The notes beneath the pieces were generated by a model that did no database searches, was not told the origin of the DNA, and saw only the letters and a program-made list of their open reading frames with translations. A program made the position numbers and the translations under genes. Source: JACDAN01 sp963842235 (GTDB lineage: Bacteria > Actinomycetota > Thermoleophilia > Gaiellales > Gaiellaceae). From it: a DNA stretch of 64,000 nucleotides. The stretch covers positions 496,001 to 560,000 of the forward strand of contig CAWJFT010000001.1 in assembly GCA_963842235.1 (NCBI GenBank), written 5' to 3'. Below are positions 23,158-32,741 of this stretch, one piece after another; within the stretch, counting starts at the first letter, position 1; every line of letters starts with the position of its first letter.

Positions 23158-24696
23158 ATGAAGTCAGCGTCGGCGCCGACCTCGGTGCAACCCGTCCGCC
23201 AACGGGATGATCGGCGGTCCGAAGCCGTGCTGCTGCGGGCGAGGACGCGGCTTGTTGCGGCCGCCTCGGTTGCTGCAGCGACCGGATTCCTGCTCTATCA
23301 GCTCGCGCCCGACGTCAAGGGCAAGGCGCTCTACGAGGACGAGGCGATCACGGCGCTGATCTCGATGCGCCCGCTGACCGAGGCCCTAGACACCGTCGTT
23401 CTCGCCCGGGGCGGCGCTCCGCTCCACTTCGTGCTCACGCACTTCGTGTTTTCCGTGGATGCGAGCTCGAGCGCGCTTCGGTGGCTCTCAGTCGTGTTCG
23501 CGCTCGCGGCCGTACCGCTCTGCTTCGACCTCGGTCGGCGGCTCGGTGGTCTCGGCGCCGGGGTCGTAGCGGCGGTCGTGGTCGCTTCATCGACTGCCCT
23601 GGCCGTCTACGGGAGTTTCGGCCGGATGTACGCGCTCTTTGTGTTCGTCGCCGCCCTGTTCGCCGACCTCTTCGTTCGGGCTCTGAAGGTGCGAACGACG
23701 AGTGCGGTGGCGCTGGCGGCCGCCGCGGGGTGGTTGCTCCCCGCCGTTCATCCGTACGGAGCGATCCCAGCGCTCGTCGCTCTCATCGCCGCGGCGGTGA
23801 TCTGGCGCGGACGGCCGCTGTCCTCGGCCGTGCCGGTGGTGGTCGCCGTCGCCGCTGCCCTGCCGCTCCTGTACGGCGATCTCCGGCTGGCCGATCGGGC
23901 GTCCGTCGGGGCCGGCGGTGAGCAGTCGTTGGCCTCGCCCGGCGAGGCGTGGGACCAGCTGGTGGGCGCCGTCTCGGCGTTTGCCGGCGGCGACGGCGCT
24001 GCGCTCGTGTTCTTCACGGCGCTCGCGCTCGTGGGTCTCGCGGTTCTTCTCCGGCGATCGCCGGCGGTCGCGGCGCTGGCGGTCTCGACCGCGATTCCTC
24101 CGCTGCTCTTCGCCCTCGTTCGAACGGAGAGCGCCCCGGACCTCTCGCCGAGACATCTCTTCTACGGGCTTCCTCTGTGGGCTGCGGCGATCGGCGTCGG
24201 CGCGACGACGCTGACTCGGAGGCTGTCTGCCCCACTTGCCGTGGCCTGTCTCGTGCTCGTGGCTGCGATTGCCGTCGTCGCCCCGGCAAGTGCGCTTCGC
24301 GACCCGCGTGACTTCGAGCTGGGAACGAGCCCGGTGGGCGAGTCGAGGTCGATCCACGCGGGCCGACAAGACCTGCTCCTTCCGTACGAGCCCGTCTTTC
24401 TCGCGGCGCTTCCGGATGTGCGGCAGGCCCTCGCGCTGCCGCACGCGCCGGGCAACGAGATTCTCCGCACGCTCGAACATGCCGACGAGCCGATCGGGGC
24501 CGTCGTCATCGCGATTCCGACGAGCCCGGCGACGGTTGTCCGCCTCCAGGGCCCGTTCGACAAGCCGGGAGCCCTGTCGGCGGCGGCCGACGCCATCACC
24601 GGATCGCGGCACCCGGCCTCCCTCGACTGGTGGTTCGAACGGATCGAGCGCGGGCTCTGCGAGGCTCTGCGTGAGCTCAGCCGGCCCTGTCCGTAG
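23158..24696 (+). CDS. GT-C-type membrane glycosyltransferase (PMT/ArnT-like)
   Basis: 512 residues with about ten hydrophobic segments. After the first helix (to about residue 45) comes the first periplasmic loop with KALYEDEAITAL, where the acidic DE pair matches the catalytic motif of GT-C enzymes such as ArnT and PMT that use polyprenyl-phosphate sugars. GAPLHFVLTHFVF and YGSFGRMYALFVF also match the family. A soluble C-terminal part follows. It probably transfers a sugar from a lipid carrier to a cell-envelope acceptor. The start at ATG 23158 is uncertain. GC-rich like the core genes, so it lies outside the island. Confidence 0.75.
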   Translation: MKSASAPTSVQPVRQRDDRRSEAVLLRARTRLVAAASVAAATGFLLYQLAPDVKGKALYEDEAITALISMRPLTEALDTVVLARGGAPLHFVLTHFVFSVDASSSALRWLSVVFALAAVPLCFDLGRRLGGLGAGVVAAVVVASSTALAVYGSFGRMYALFVFVAALFADLFVRALKVRTTSAVALAAAAGWLLPAVHPYGAIPALVALIAAAVIWRGRPLSSAVPVVVAVAAALPLLYGDLRLADRASVGAGGEQSLASPGEAWDQLVGAVSAFAGGDGAALVFFTALALVGLAVLLRRSPAVAALAVSTAIPPLLFALVRTESAPDLSPRHLFYGLPLWAAAIGVGATTLTRRLSAPLAVACLVLVAAIAVVAPASALRDPRDFELGTSPVGESRSIHAGRQDLLLPYEPVFLAALPDVRQALALPHAPGNEILRTLEHADEPIGAVVIAIPTSPATVVRLQGPFDKPGALSAAADAITGSRHPASLDWWFERIERGLCEALRELSRPCP

Positions 24697-24711
24697 CTAA
24701 ACTGCCGCGCC

Positions 24712-25428
24712 GTGGCAGGCGAACGAGTCAAGATCGAGGTTCGGGAACGCGAGTCGCGCGGCTCTGCCGATACGCGGCGCCTGCGTCGCAACGGGCTGAT
24801 CCCCGGCGTCCTCTACGGACGCGGGAAGAACCCCCATGCCTTCTGCATCGCCGAGCGTGACTTGCGCAAGGCGCTCACGGGCGCCGCGGGCCTGCACGCC
24901 ATCCTCGACGTCGTCATCGAAGGTCAGAAGACGTCGCATCCCTCGATCCTGAAGGACTACCAGCAAGACGTCATCACCGGACGCCTCGCCCACATCGATC
25001 TCCAGGAAGTGCGGCTCGACCAGCCGATCCAGGCGCAGGTCGTGATCGAGCTCGTCGGCGAAGCGGCCGGCTCCATCGAGGGCGGCGTGCTTTCACAGGT
25101 CACGCGTGAGATCAACGTCGAGGCCCTGCCGCTCGAGGTTCCGGAGCGGATCGAGGTCGATGTCAGCCCGTTGCAGATGGGCGACACGCTCCGGCTGACC
25201 GATGTCGCACTCCAGGAAGGGGTCACCTACCTCGATGACCCCGAGGAGACGGTCATCGCCACGGTGACCGTCCCGACGCAGATCGTCGAGCCCGAGCCCG
25301 AAGAGGAGGAGGAGCTCGAGGAGGGCGAAGAGCTCGCCGAGGGCGAGGAAGCGCCGGAGGGTGCCGAGGGCGAGGCACCCGCCGAGGGCGAGGCCGAAGC
25401 CTCGGCCGAAGAAACTTCCGAGGAGTAA
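24712..25428 (+). CDS. rplY: 50S ribosomal protein L25/general stress protein Ctc
   Basis: 238 residues. The N-terminal L25 domain (to about 95), with RGSADTRRLRRNGLIPGVLYGRG, binds 5S rRNA. The C-terminal beta domain (to about 190) is the Ctc/TL5 extension. The last 48 residues are an acidic low-complexity tail of Glu, Gly and Ala repeats (EEGEELAEGEEAPEGAEGE). GTG start with TAAACT (24698-24703) 8 nt upstream, the leaderless pattern. It precedes pth as in many bacteria. Confidence 0.95.
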   Translation: MAGERVKIEVRERESRGSADTRRLRRNGLIPGVLYGRGKNPHAFCIAERDLRKALTGAAGLHAILDVVIEGQKTSHPSILKDYQQDVITGRLAHIDLQEVRLDQPIQAQVVIELVGEAAGSIEGGVLSQVTREINVEALPLEVPERIEVDVSPLQMGDTLRLTDVALQEGVTYLDDPEETVIATVTVPTQIVEPEPEEEEELEEGEELAEGEEAPEGAEGEAPAEGEAEASAEETSEE

Positions 25429-25592
25429 GTGCCCCGCCCGGCGGCGTGTTCCGAGCCGCTGGCGGCTGCAAGCCGTCGTCACGCTGGAGCGCGTCGCGCC
25501 CATATCTCCTCGATATGGACGCGCCACGAGTCCGCAGCGTGCCGGGCTTTTCGCACGTCATCGACCCGGTCACGCCACCGGGCGGGGCACTG

Positions 25593-26186
25593 ATGCGCCT
25601 CTTCCGTCGAGGCGAACGGGCCTCGACGCTCGACCTGCTCGTCGCCGGTCTTGGGAACCCGGGGCGGGAGTACGAGCGAACTCGGCACAACGCGGGCTGG
25701 ATGGTCCTCGACGAGCTTGCGCGCCGGCACGACGGCTCGTTCCGCTCGAAGTTCTCGGGCCAACTCGCGGAGATGCGGCTGAGGGACGAGAAGCTCGCGC
25801 TGCTGAGGCCGGAGACGTACATGAACGAGTCCGGCCGCTCGATCGGGGCCGCGGCGCGCTTCTTCAAGGTCGAGCCGGGCGCCCTCCTCGTCGTCCACGA
25901 CGACGTCGACCTGGAGCCGGGGCGTTTGCAGGCGCGGCTGGGCGGCGGGCTGGCCGGCCACAACGGCCTGCGCTCGATTGCACAGGCGCTGGGGACGAAC
26001 GACTTCCTGCGCCTGCGAATCGGCGTCGGCCGCCCCGGCCGCGGCGACCAGCGCAGCATCTCCGACTACGTGCTCTCGAAGTTCGATCCGGAGACAGACG
26101 TCGACGCACTGGTGGCGCGGTCGGCGGACGCGGTCGAGACGATCGCCGCGGAGGGTCTCGAGGAAGCCCAGCGCCGTTTCAACTAA
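25593..26186 (+). CDS. pth: Peptidyl-tRNA hydrolase
   Basis: 197 residues from ATG 25593; the frame is open further upstream but that part has no family character. GLGNPGREYERTRHNAGWMVLD carries the catalytic histidine and substrate asparagine, LLRPETYMNESGRS the next asparagine, and VVHDDVDLEPG the catalytic aspartate. GGLAGHNGLRSI completes the site. It releases peptide from stalled peptidyl-tRNA. The 164 bp between rplY and this start hold no gene. Confidence 0.96.
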   Translation: MRLFRRGERASTLDLLVAGLGNPGREYERTRHNAGWMVLDELARRHDGSFRSKFSGQLAEMRLRDEKLALLRPETYMNESGRSIGAAARFFKVEPGALLVVHDDVDLEPGRLQARLGGGLAGHNGLRSIAQALGTNDFLRLRIGVGRPGRGDQRSISDYVLSKFDPETDVDALVARSADAVETIAAEGLEEAQRRFN

Positions 26187-26318
26187 GCGGGCTCTGACGC
26201 CGCGGCCCGAGCAGGCTTTCCCGTCTCGCGGGGCGACATGATTCGGCACGCATTTGGCTCGAAGACGCGCGGTTTCGCCCGATAGCCTCGGGACACCCCT
26301 GGGTGGGTGGGGGCTTGG

Positions 26319-26400
26319 GATGGGGCCGCGCGCGTGCGTTGGAACGTGGCCGCGCACACACCTTCGAATGGGGTCGTGCACGTACCATGAACGGCCCCGG
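26319..26400. repeat. Degenerate tandem repeat of about 23 bp upstream of mfd
   Basis: Three and a half units beginning GA: 26319-26341, 26342-26365, 26366-26388 and a partial at 26389-26400. They share a consensus of the form GAAyGkGGyCGyGCrC. The units are imperfect but aligned, and lie 25 bp before the mfd start. Confidence 0.65.
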
Positions 26401-26424
26401 AACTTGACCGTTCCGGCTTTCGTC

Positions 26425-29400
26425 ATGGACCGACCGGTTTTGCACACACTCGTCCGCGAGCTCGCCGGGAGCGACCGCTTTCAGGGGTTCCTGGAGGAGC
26501 TCCGCGAGACGCATCAGGGCCTCGCCGTTGAGGCCGCGGAGCGCCGTGGACCGCGGGCGCGCGTCTCCGAGCCGGCGCTGCCGCTCGTCCTCGCCGCGTT
26601 GCACGACGAGCTCGAGCGGGGACTGGTCGTGCTCCTGCCCGACGACGCCGACGCGCGGGACATCGCCGAAGCCGCGGCCTGGTTCCTCGGCCCCGAACGG
26701 GTCGCGCTGTTCCCGAGCCGCGGGGTTCGGTGGGGCTCGGGGCTCGAGCCAGCGCCGCACCTCGTCGGCGAGCGGGCGCGGGCGCTCGACGTTCTCGCAG
26801 CGGGCGGGCTCGCCGCCGCCTCCGCCGCGGCTCTGGCCGAAGGCATGCCGCCGCCGACTGAGCGCCCGGACCCCATCCGACTCCCCGACAACGCCGACGA
26901 TCTGACCGAGCGGCTTGCGCTCGCCGGCTACGAGCGGGTCGAGCGGGCCGAAGAGCGGGGGCAGTTCGCGGTGCGCGGCGGGATCGTGGACGTCTTCCCG
27001 ACCACCGGCCGCGAGCCGCTCCGCATCGAGCTCTTCGGCGACGAGATCGAGTCGATCCGCGTGTTCTCGCCTTTCACGCAGCGCACGCTCCATCTCGTGG
27101 AGGACGCCGTGATCTACCCGGCCACGGAGCGGCGTCCGGACCTCCTCGAGCCGACACTGCAGGAAGAGGGCGAGGCGTCGATCCCGGACGATCTCGTGCC
27201 GGCGCTCGACCGCGCCCCCGACTTCGTCTGGCAGCCAGACGCCGTCCGCGAGCTCTGGGCGGACGAGGAACTCGACCCGCAGCCGCTCGACGGCGCTGCC
27301 GAGCTCGATCCGTTCCCGAGCGGCCAACCGTTCTCGTTCGAGGCGCAACGCCCCGCGATCGCCGCCCGCGGGCTCGCCGAGGCTGAGAACGAGCTCGGCG
27401 CCCTGGTCCGTGCCGGGCTGCGCGTCGTCGTGGCCTTCGCACACCAGGGGGAAGCGCTCCGCAACCAGAACCTGCTGCGCCGCGTCGAGGCGCGGTTGTT
27501 CGAAGACGACAAGCTCCCGAGGGACGCGGAGCTGCTCTACGCCGTGTCGCCCGCACGCCGTGGCTTCGTCTGGCGCGACCTCGGCATCGCCCTGCTCCCG
27601 GACACGCAGGTCTTCCGCCGCAAACCGCGCCGGACCGATCATCGCGTCGGGCGTGCGCTCCAGTCGTTCGCCGATCTGCGCACCGGCGACCACGTCGTCC
27701 ACGAGGATCACGGGGTCGGGAAGCTCCTGGGCTTCGAGACACGGGAGGTGGCAGGCGTCACGCGCGACTATCTGCTGCTGGCGTTTCGCGGCGACGACCG
27801 CCTCTACGTCCCGCACGAGCAGCTGGGGAAGGTCTCGCGTTACGTCGGAATGAACGGTGCGCCGGCGCTCTCGAAGCTCGGCGGCAAGGCCTGGCAGCTG
27901 CTCAAAAGCCGCGCGCGCGAGGGAATCCGCGAGCTCGCCGGCGAGCTCCTGCGCCTGTACGCGCAGCGCCAGCAGGCGCAGGGAGTGGCCTACGACCTCC
28001 GCCACGAGTACCTCGACCAGCTGGAGACGAGCTTCCCCTACCGCGAGACCGACGATCAACGGGCGGCCATCGAAGCGGTGAAGGAGGATCTCGAGGCGCC
28101 GCGCCCGATGGACCGCCTCGTCTGCGGCGATGTCGGCTTCGGAAAGACGGAGGTTGCCGTTCGCGCGGCGTTCGCCGTCGCCCTGAACGGCCGTCAGACG
28201 CTCATGCTCGTACCCACCACCGTGCTCGCGCAGCAACACTGGAACACGTTCCGCGAGCGCTACCGCGACTTCCCGCTCCGCGTCGAGATGCTCTCGCGCT
28301 TCCGCACGCCGAAGGAGACCAAGGAAGTGCTCGCGGACTTCGCGGCGGGGAAGGTCGACGTCCTGATCGGGACGCACAGGGTGCTCTCGCGGGACGTGAT
28401 CCCGAAGAACCTCGGGCTCGTGATCGTCGACGAGGAGCAGCGCTTCGGCGTCGCGCAGAAGGAGCTCCTCAGGCAGCTGCGACTCGAGGTCGACGTACTG
28501 GCGCTGACGGCGACGCCGATTCCGCGCACCCTGCACATGTCGCTTTCGGGCTTGCGTGACATCTCGGTGATCGAGACGCCGCCGGAGGGCAGACGGCCGA
28601 TTCGCACCTACGTCGGCGAGTTCGACGAAGAAATCATCCGTCTCGCGCTGTCGCGCGAGACGGATAGAGGTGGTCAATCCTTCTACCTGCATAACAGGGT
28701 CGAAACGATCGACGAGCGTGCTGCCTGGCTACAAGCGCTATCCCCTGACCTCCGGATCCTCGTCGCCCACGGGCAGATGCGCGAACGGGACCTCGAGGAT
28801 CGGATGCTCGCGTTCATGCGCGGCGACGCGGACGTCCTCGTCTCGACCACGATCATCGAGTCGGGCCTCGACATCCCGCAGGCGAACACGCTGATCGTCG
28901 AGCGAGCCGATGCGCTCGGCCTCGCGCAGCTCTACCAGATCCGAGGGCGGGTGGGCCGATCCGACCTCCTCGCGCACTCGTATCTCTTCTATCCCGACAC
29001 CTCCGAGCTCACCCAGGAGGCCCGGGCCCGGCTGGCCACGCTCGCAGACCACACCGAGCTGGGCGCGGGCTTCGCGATCGCGATGCGCGATCTCGAGATC
29101 CGCGGCGCGGGCGACCTTCTCGGCGCCGAGCAGTCGGGACATGTGGCCGCACTCGGTTTCGAGCTCTATGTCGAGCTGCTCGCGGAGGCGGTCGCCGAGC
29201 TCTCCGGCGAGCGGCGGCCGGCCGCGCGTCCGGTCCGCATCGACGTGCGCGTCGATGCGTACGTCCCGAACGCCTACGTCGACTCGGAAGCGCTTCGAAT
29301 CGATCTCCACCGCCGCCTTGCGCTCGTCGAGACCGAGGACGAGCTACGCGAGCTCGAGGCGGCGACGATCGACCGCTTCGGCCCGCTGCCGGCGCCCGTC

Positions 29401-29652
29401 GAGAACCTCTTCGGGATCCAGGAGGCCAGGATCAAGCTGTCGCGGCTCGGCGCCGACTACCTCGTCTTCCGCCAGGGAAAGGCAACCGTCGGACCGCTCG
29501 TGCTCGGCTCCGGGGAGTTGAGGGAGCTACGGCGCAAGGTCGACACGGCCGTCTACACCACGGCCCGAAAAGAGATCTCGCTCCGGGAGGAAGACCTGCC
29601 GGGAGCACTCCGTTTGGTCGATGCTATCCTGGAGACGCGCCAGGCAGCTTAG
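26425..29652 (+). CDS. mfd: Transcription-repair coupling factor
   Basis: 1075 residues from ATG 26425. An N-terminal UvrB-like module binding UvrA ends near residue 250 (RGGIVDVFPTTGREPLRIELFGDEIESIR). The RNA-polymerase-interacting CarD-like domain starts near 420 (GDHVVHEDHGVGKLLGFE). The RecG-like translocase has Walker A GDVGFGKTE near 567 and DEEQRFG near 669. The C-terminal TRCF domain ends the protein. Mfd dislodges RNA polymerase stalled at lesions and recruits UvrAB. The longer open frame upstream covers the tandem repeat and is not considered coding. Confidence 0.96.
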   Translation: MDRPVLHTLVRELAGSDRFQGFLEELRETHQGLAVEAAERRGPRARVSEPALPLVLAALHDELERGLVVLLPDDADARDIAEAAAWFLGPERVALFPSRGVRWGSGLEPAPHLVGERARALDVLAAGGLAAASAAALAEGMPPPTERPDPIRLPDNADDLTERLALAGYERVERAEERGQFAVRGGIVDVFPTTGREPLRIELFGDEIESIRVFSPFTQRTLHLVEDAVIYPATERRPDLLEPTLQEEGEASIPDDLVPALDRAPDFVWQPDAVRELWADEELDPQPLDGAAELDPFPSGQPFSFEAQRPAIAARGLAEAENELGALVRAGLRVVVAFAHQGEALRNQNLLRRVEARLFEDDKLPRDAELLYAVSPARRGFVWRDLGIALLPDTQVFRRKPRRTDHRVGRALQSFADLRTGDHVVHEDHGVGKLLGFETREVAGVTRDYLLLAFRGDDRLYVPHEQLGKVSRYVGMNGAPALSKLGGKAWQLLKSRAREGIRELAGELLRLYAQRQQAQGVAYDLRHEYLDQLETSFPYRETDDQRAAIEAVKEDLEAPRPMDRLVCGDVGFGKTEVAVRAAFAVALNGRQTLMLVPTTVLAQQHWNTFRERYRDFPLRVEMLSRFRTPKETKEVLADFAAGKVDVLIGTHRVLSRDVIPKNLGLVIVDEEQRFGVAQKELLRQLRLEVDVLALTATPIPRTLHMSLSGLRDISVIETPPEGRRPIRTYVGEFDEEIIRLALSRETDRGGQSFYLHNRVETIDERAAWLQALSPDLRILVAHGQMRERDLEDRMLAFMRGDADVLVSTTIIESGLDIPQANTLIVERADALGLAQLYQIRGRVGRSDLLAHSYLFYPDTSELTQEARARLATLADHTELGAGFAIAMRDLEIRGAGDLLGAEQSGHVAALGFELYVELLAEAVAELSGERRPAARPVRIDVRVDAYVPNAYVDSEALRIDLHRRLALVETEDELRELEAATIDRFGPLPAPVENLFGIQEARIKLSRLGADYLVFRQGKATVGPLVLGSGELRELRRKVDTAVYTTARKEISLREEDLPGALRLVDAILETRQAA

Positions 29653-29666
29653 ACGGCGCTTTTTCT

Positions 29667-30668
29667 ATGCGACGACGTGCTTTTGCAGGACTTTTTGCCC
29701 TCGGCCTCGCCGTCTTGGCGGCTGCATGCGGCACCTCGAACGACTCAGCGAGCGTGCCGCCCGACTCGGTCGCCGTCGTCGGCGACCAGTCGATCACGAA
29801 GTCGGAGTTCGACGACCTCGTCAAGTACGCCAAGCGCAGCTTCGACTCGCAGAAGCGGCCGTTCCCGAAGGTCGGCACGCCCGAGTACATCCAGATCCGC
29901 GACCAGGCGATCGCGCTCCTCGTCCAGCGAGCCCAGTTCGAGGTCAAGGCGAAGCAGCTCGGCATCGACGTCAGCGACCAGGCGGTCGACAAGCGGATCG
30001 ACGAGTACATCAAGGAGCGCCACGGCGGCGATCGCAAGAAGTTCGAGGCCGAGCTCAAGGGGCAGGGACTGACCGACGCGCAGGCTCGCGACATCATCCG
30101 CGCGAATCTCATCCAGGAGGGGATCTACAAGAAGGTCACCTCCGACGTGAAGGTCGACGACAAGGCCGTCAACGACTACTACGCGAAGAACAAGGCGCAG
30201 TACGGGACGCCCGAGACACGGGTCGTGCGCCACGTTCTCGTCAAGGACCGGGCGCTCGCCAAGCGGCTCTACAACCAGCTCAAGGCCGGCGGCGACTGGA
30301 ATGCGATCGCCAAGAAATACTCACAGGATCCTGCCTCGAAGAACCAGGGCGGGAAGATGACGGCGACCCGCGGCCAGCTCGTTCCCGAGTTCGAGGAGGT
30401 CGCGTTCAGCCTCGCGAAGAACCAGATCTCGATCCCGATCAAGACGCAGTACGGCTGGCACATCATCCAGGCGCTTTCGAAGACGAAGAAGGGCACGTCG
30501 ACGCCCTTCAACCAGGTCAAGGAAGCGATCCGGCAGCAGCTGGCTCAGGACAAGAAGAACAAGGAAATGGAGAAGTGGGTCGCCGACATGCGCAAGGACC
30601 TGAAGGACGACACGGCGTACCAGGTCGGCTACAAGCCGACCAATTCGAACAGCTCCAGCACTGGCTGA
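29667..30668 (+). CDS. Lipoprotein peptidyl-prolyl isomerase (PpiC/SurA-PrsA type)
   Basis: 333 residues. Signal peptide with lipobox LAAACG, a SurA-like N-terminal helical chaperone region (EYIQIRDQAIALLVQRAQFEVKAKQLG), then one parvulin domain (about 185-280) with RVVRHVLVKDR, AIAKKYSQDPASKNQGG and YGWHIIQ. The last 20 residues are Asn/Ser/Thr-rich. It should fold exported proteins at the outer membrane face, like PrsA. It begins 15 bp after mfd and its TGA overlaps the likely mazG start. Confidence 0.92.
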   Translation: MRRRAFAGLFALGLAVLAAACGTSNDSASVPPDSVAVVGDQSITKSEFDDLVKYAKRSFDSQKRPFPKVGTPEYIQIRDQAIALLVQRAQFEVKAKQLGIDVSDQAVDKRIDEYIKERHGGDRKKFEAELKGQGLTDAQARDIIRANLIQEGIYKKVTSDVKVDDKAVNDYYAKNKAQYGTPETRVVRHVLVKDRALAKRLYNQLKAGGDWNAIAKKYSQDPASKNQGGKMTATRGQLVPEFEEVAFSLAKNQISIPIKTQYGWHIIQALSKTKKGTSTPFNQVKEAIRQQLAQDKKNKEMEKWVADMRKDLKDDTAYQVGYKPTNSNSSSTG

Positions 30669-31473
30669 GCCCGAACACCTCTCCGAGGCTCTTCTCGAAC
30701 TTCAGCGACTGACCGAGCGGCTCCGCCGCGACTGCCCGTGGGATCGCGAGCAGACGGCGCGGACGATCGTGCCGCACACCGTCGAGGAGGCCTACGAGGT
30801 CGCCGACGCCGCGATTGTGGGCGATCCCGCGAAGCTCGAGGACGAGCTCGGCGATCTCCTATTCCAGACGTACTTCTTGGCGCTGCTGCTCGAGGAGGAG
30901 GGCGCGGGAAACCTCGAGTCGGTGGCTCGTCGAGTGCACGACAAGCTCGTCCTGCGGCATCCCCACGTCTTTATTTCGCCGGGAGAGCTGCGCTCTCCCG
31001 GCGAGGTGAAACATCGTTGGGAGCAGCTGAAAAGAGAACAGGAAAGCGGCCGGGAGGAGATCTTCCACCACGTACCAGAAAACCTCCCCTCGTTGTTGTA
31101 TGCCCGGAAGCTGCAGCGCCGCGCCGCGGCGATCGAGTTCGAGTACCCGGACACGGCCGGCGCTCTGGCCGATCTGGAGGACGAGCTTCGAGAGCTGAAG
31201 GAAGCGGTTGCCGCCGCGGGAGAGCAGGCGCCCGAGCGCGAGCCGGATCCCCACGTCTTCGAGGAGCTCGGCGACGTCCTGTTCGCTGCCGTGAACGTCG
31301 CTCGGCGGCTCAACGTCGATCCGGAGCTCGCGCTGCGGGCCATGTCCAAGCGCTTCGCCGAGCGGGTCGACCGCGCGGAGGAGCTCGCCGGCGCGGACGG
31401 CCGGGCCTTTCGCGAGCTCACGCTCGCCGAGAAGGATCGATACTTCGACGCGGCCAAGGAGGAGGGTCGATGA
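30661..31473 (+). CDS. mazG: Nucleoside triphosphate pyrophosphohydrolase
   Basis: Two MazG modules: the first with TVEEAYEVADA, DELGDLLFQTYFLA and HPHVF; the second with DLEDELRELKEAV and EELGDVLFAAVNVARRL. It hydrolyses aberrant or excess NTPs to NMPs. The first ATG, GTG or TTG in frame is GTG 30769, which would delete the conserved LTERLRRDCPWDREQT segment that normally precedes TVEEAYE. The frame is open back to a CTG at 30661 that overlaps the upstream stop (CTGGCTGA), so a CTG start with translational coupling is the best reading. Its stop overlaps the eno start. Confidence 0.88.
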   Translation: MAEPEHLSEALLELQRLTERLRRDCPWDREQTARTIVPHTVEEAYEVADAAIVGDPAKLEDELGDLLFQTYFLALLLEEEGAGNLESVARRVHDKLVLRHPHVFISPGELRSPGEVKHRWEQLKREQESGREEIFHHVPENLPSLLYARKLQRRAAAIEFEYPDTAGALADLEDELRELKEAVAAAGEQAPEREPDPHVFEELGDVLFAAVNVARRLNVDPELALRAMSKRFAERVDRAEELAGADGRAFRELTLAEKDRYFDAAKEEGR

Positions 31474-32741
31474 GCTCGATCACGGATGTCCGCGCCCGCC
31501 AGGTCTTCGATTCGCGCGGCAACCCGACGGTCGAGGTCGAGGTCGAGCTCGAGTCCGGGGCCCGCGGGCGAGCCGCGGTTCCGTCGGGCGCGTCCACCGG
31601 CCGGTTCGAGGCAGTGGAGCTGCGAGACGGGGATCCCGGCGCCTACCTCGGCAAGGGTGTGCTGCGCGCGGTGGAAAACGTGCGGACCGAGATCGCCGGG
31701 GCGATCAGCGGCATGGATCCGACGGACCAGGCGGGGATCGACGCGGCGCTCGTGAAGCTGGACGGCACGGAGAACAAGGGCCGTCTCGGGGCGAACGCGC
31801 TCCTCGGCGTCTCGCTTGCGGTGGCGAAGGCGGCGGCGGCGGAGGCGGGCGTGCCGCTCTATCGCTGGATCGGCGGCGAGCGGGCACATGTGCTCCCGGT
31901 GCCGATGCTGAACGTCATCAACGGCGGAGCCCACGCGCGGAATTCGCTCGACCTGCAGGAGTTCATGGTCGTCCCCGGCGGCGCGGAGAGCTTCTCCGAG
32001 GCGTTCAGGATCGCGGTCGAGGTCTTCCACACGCTGAAGAAGCTGCTCGACGAGCGCGGCCTTGCGACTGCCGTCGGCGACGAGGGCGGCTTCGCCCCCG
32101 ACCTCGGGTCGAGCGAGGAAGCGATCGAGGTGATCGTCGAGGCGGCCGAGCGTGCCGGCCATCGCGAGCGCGTCGCCGTCGCCCTTGATCCGGCGATGTC
32201 CGAGCTTTTCGAAGACGGCGTCTACCGGTTCGAGGGCCGGGAGGCGTCCGCCGAGGACCTCACGGACTACTGGGCCGGCCTGGTCGATCGGTATCCGATC
32301 GTGTCGATCGAGGACGGGGCGGCCGAGGACGACTGGGCTGCGTGGAAAGCGCTCACGGAAAAGCTCGGCGACCGTGTCCAGCTCGTCGGCGACGACCTCT
32401 TCGTCACGAACGTCGAGCGGCTTCGGCGCGGCATCGAGGAAGGCGTGGCGAACGCGATCCTCCTCAAGATCAACCAGATCGGGACGCTGACCGAGACGCT
32501 CGAGGCGATCGAGCTGGCACGGTCAGCCGGCTACGGGACGGTGATCTCACACCGGTCCGGCGAGACCGAGGACACGACGATCGCCGACCTCGCGGTCGCG
32601 ACGAACGCGGGTCAGATCAAGGCCGGCGCCCCGAGTCGCAGCGACCGCGTCGCGAAGTACAACCAGCTGCTGCGAATCGAAGAGGAGCTTGGTGCGGAGG
32701 CCGAATACCCCGGTTGGGATGCGTTTCCGCGGCGCGCTTAG
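31470..32741 (+). CDS. eno: Enolase
   Basis: 423 residues. VFDSRGNPTVEVEV, SGASTGRFEAVELRDGD and NVINGGAHARNSLDLQEFMVVP are canonical. The metal ligands lie in ALDPAMSE, SIEDGAAEDD and VGDDLFVTN, and the catalytic lysine in LLKINQIGTLTET. SHRSGETEDTTIADLAVA ends the active site. It interconverts 2-phosphoglycerate and phosphoenolpyruvate. The ATG overlaps the mazG TGA. Pyruvate kinase lies one gene downstream, grouping two consecutive steps of glycolysis. Confidence 0.97.
   Translation: MSSITDVRARQVFDSRGNPTVEVEVELESGARGRAAVPSGASTGRFEAVELRDGDPGAYLGKGVLRAVENVRTEIAGAISGMDPTDQAGIDAALVKLDGTENKGRLGANALLGVSLAVAKAAAAEAGVPLYRWIGGERAHVLPVPMLNVINGGAHARNSLDLQEFMVVPGGAESFSEAFRIAVEVFHTLKKLLDERGLATAVGDEGGFAPDLGSSEEAIEVIVEAAERAGHRERVAVALDPAMSELFEDGVYRFEGREASAEDLTDYWAGLVDRYPIVSIEDGAAEDDWAAWKALTEKLGDRVQLVGDDLFVTNVERLRRGIEEGVANAILLKINQIGTLTETLEAIELARSAGYGTVISHRSGETEDTTIADLAVATNAGQIKAGAPSRSDRVAKYNQLLRIEEELGAEAEYPGWDAFPRRA

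Noticed and set aside
26179..28692. An 837-codon open frame antisense to mfd
   Set aside because: It mirrors the mfd coding sequence, is Arg/Glu/Leu-rich without any domain, and is the expected shadow of a high-GC gene.
30738..31469. Extended N terminus of enolase in the same frame
   Set aside because: The upstream 244 codons are Arg/Gly shadow of mazG; enolase homology starts at the ATG that overlaps the mazG stop.
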